Shown: positions 60,862 to 62,002 of the stretch, in pieces
How the letters are laid out: every line of letters begins with the position of its first letter
How positions within the stretch are numbered: the first letter of the stretch is position 1
Source: DATATB01 sp036268995
GTDB taxonomy: Bacteria > Planctomycetota > Planctomycetia > Pirellulales > PNKZ01
Assembly (NCBI GenBank): GCA_036268995.1
Contig: DATATB010000116.1
Location: 1 to 62,002 of the forward strand
DNA length: 62,002 nucleotides
Reading direction: 5' to 3'
The notes under the pieces: model-generated
What the model was told of the DNA's origin: nothing
Database searches by the model: none
The model's input: the letters and a program-made list of their open reading frames with translations, nothing else
Position numbers and translations under genes: made by a program

Positions 60862-62001
60862 ATGCGGGCGATCTCCGTGCATGCCTTCGTGATCGTGTTG
60901 GGTGTTGCGGAAGCTTTGGCAATTGCCGAGTACCGAACATGGTCCGCGGCTACGGGCGGCTTTAAAACTGAGGCCGAACTGATCGAGGTGCAGGGGACGA
61001 ACGTCCGCCTGCGGTTGAAGAACGGCAGCGAAAGATCCGTTCCGCTCGACAAACTCTCCGCCGAGGATCAGCGCTACGCACAGCAACACGCGAGCAAGCC
61101 TGCCGGCGCCAAAAACGCGCGGCTCGAAAAACTCGAGCGGAATGCATCTCGCTGCCAGTCGGCCGAAGCGCGGCTGCTGCTGTACAAAGTTTTCTGCCAG
61201 GACCCCGAGACGACTGACGAGGACCGTCAAGCGGTCACGGATCAGATGCTCGAGCTGCGCGAGCTGGCCGAAAAACACATGGTGTGGATGCGCGGCGCAT
61301 GGACTTCAACGGAGCAGTTTGAGCGGGTCCGCAATCAGGCCAACTCGCTCATGCGGCAAGGTCTCGAACTCTTGCGGCTGAAGCAGGAAGACGGCTTCCG
61401 TCGTAAATTTGCAGATGCGGCAGCACTGGAGCCCGACACCATCCGCGCCGACTTTCTCACCGGCGTGCTGTACGCCGTCGTGAGCTCCGATTATCTGAAG
61501 AGCAAGCAAGCCTTCGAGAAGTGCGCCGAGCGGGAACCGGACAACGTGGCCGTCTTGAACAACCTGGCGCTCGTCGAACTGAAACGCGGCGCCGCGCCGC
61601 ACGCGCTCGCCTATTGGCAGAAGGCCATCGAAATCGAGCCGAACCAACACATCGTACAAAACCTCGGTAGGTTGCTCGAGCAAACAGGCGAAAAGAAAAT
61701 CACCGCCAGCAAGCGGTCCACCGACGTGGCATCCGAAATGTACACGGGCCTGTTGTCTTTGGAGAAATTTGCGCCGACCAGCGCCAAGCATGGTTGGATT
61801 TACATGCTGCTGGACGAAGATCTGTTGTCCTTGGCCAGGACCGATTCTGACAAGAAGAAAGAAGGGTCTTCAGCGGAATCTGTGGGTGAAAAGCGTTGTT
61901 TGAACGAAGGCGAAGAATGCAGTGGATCGGCTATCGCCGCAGTTGTTTCTGGCGTTCACGCAGACCAGGGGGGCTCATTGCCGCCCCTGGACCCCGGCTA
62001 G
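60862..62001 (+). CDS. Secreted SHD1 - TPR protein
   Basis: 379 residues, ending at a TAG just inside the window edge (61999-62001). A signal peptide (VHAFVIVLGVAEALAIAEY) precedes an SHD1 (SLA1 homology 1) domain: RTWSAATGGFKTEAELIEVQG...VRLRLKNGSERSVPLDKLSAEDQRY (about 25-80), a domain abundant in planctomycetes. A helical middle (85-190) and two to three TPR-like repeats (DNVAVLNNLALVELKRGAAPHALAYWQKAIEIEP) follow. The last 45 residues (Lys-Lys-Lys-Glu-Gly onward, with EECSGSAIAAVVSG) have no clear domain, and the reading frame may have slipped there. Confidence 0.7.
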   Translation: MRAISVHAFVIVLGVAEALAIAEYRTWSAATGGFKTEAELIEVQGTNVRLRLKNGSERSVPLDKLSAEDQRYAQQHASKPAGAKNARLEKLERNASRCQSAEARLLLYKVFCQDPETTDEDRQAVTDQMLELRELAEKHMVWMRGAWTSTEQFERVRNQANSLMRQGLELLRLKQEDGFRRKFADAAALEPDTIRADFLTGVLYAVVSSDYLKSKQAFEKCAEREPDNVAVLNNLALVELKRGAAPHALAYWQKAIEIEPNQHIVQNLGRLLEQTGEKKITASKRSTDVASEMYTGLLSLEKFAPTSAKHGWIYMLLDEDLLSLARTDSDKKKEGSSAESVGEKRCLNEGEECSGSAIAAVVSGVHADQGGSLPPLDPG

Positions 62002-62002
62002 C

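Noticed and set aside
1..62002. CRISPR array, integrase or insertion sequence
   Set aside because: No regularly spaced short repeats and no transposase or integrase domain were seen; only short palindromic and MITE-like repeats occur.

Overview
The window reads as chromosomal DNA of a GC-rich planctomycete, probably of the Pirellulales type. This is inferred from protein families rather than from a marker gene. The supporting features are a fused SecD-SecF beside YajC and a LysM protein, GYF_2, SHD1 and FGE (SUMF1) domains, PQQ-type beta-propeller proteins, a TPR protein with a TMTC-like membrane half, many signalling proteins, and intergenic palindromic repeats. Genes are dense, short operons occur on both strands, GTG and TTG starts are common, and long antisense open frames (not genes) accompany most real genes.

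Layout. 0-6.1 kb: end of a membrane transporter, an alpha/beta-hydrolase-like secreted protein, and the leftward yajC-secDF-lysM operon. 6.4-8.1 kb: an orphan antitoxin-like gene and a VapBC45-like toxin-antitoxin pair whose toxin looks frameshifted. 8.2-12 kb: leftward MFS transporter, CBS protein, folD, pgpA. 12.2-15.2 kb: rightward sulfite reductase, a small membrane protein and a WaaP/Kdo-type kinase. 15.3-16.2 kb: a second toxin-antitoxin pair, again with a frameshifted toxin. 16.3-22.3 kb: a three-domain secreted lectin-like protein, serC, small genes, a degenerate SGNH protein and a nuclease-fold protein. 22.3-22.8 kb: two copies of a MITE-like repeat. 22.8-26.2 kb: YihY and two overlapping AI-2E family exporters.

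26.8-39.8 kb is the most unusual part. It holds a 1260-residue hybrid histidine kinase, a TIR protein with two coiled coils and two FGE domains, a membrane TIR protein with an extracytoplasmic C-terminal region, a GYF-membrane-coiled-coil protein, and an FHA-GAF-class III cyclase whose two purine-selecting residues are swapped (Lys to Asp and Asp to Lys). The pairing of a TIR and membrane effector with an altered cyclase recalls Pycsar antiphage systems, but the architecture differs.

39.8-44.1 kb: a tartrate/malate-type dehydrogenase, a PIN toxin-antitoxin pair with a promoter so close to its start that the mRNA may be leaderless, a methyltransferase, tRNA-Leu(GAG), and a Fic protein behind an AT-rich double repeat. 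44.2-50.1 kb: a leftward operon of mnmA, an MCE-like protein, a fused MlaF-MlaE transporter and a GAF-phosphatase-like protein lacking its metal ligands. 50.3-62 kb: two PQQ-type propeller proteins, a TPR membrane protein, ilvB, a polytopic membrane protein, thiS-thiG and an SHD1-TPR protein.

A recurring theme is enzyme folds with altered catalytic residues: the alpha/beta hydrolase, the SGNH protein, the SpoIIE-like phosphatase, the FGE domains, the nuclease-like protein and the cyclase. All functions are inferred from motifs read by eye; no database search was run.
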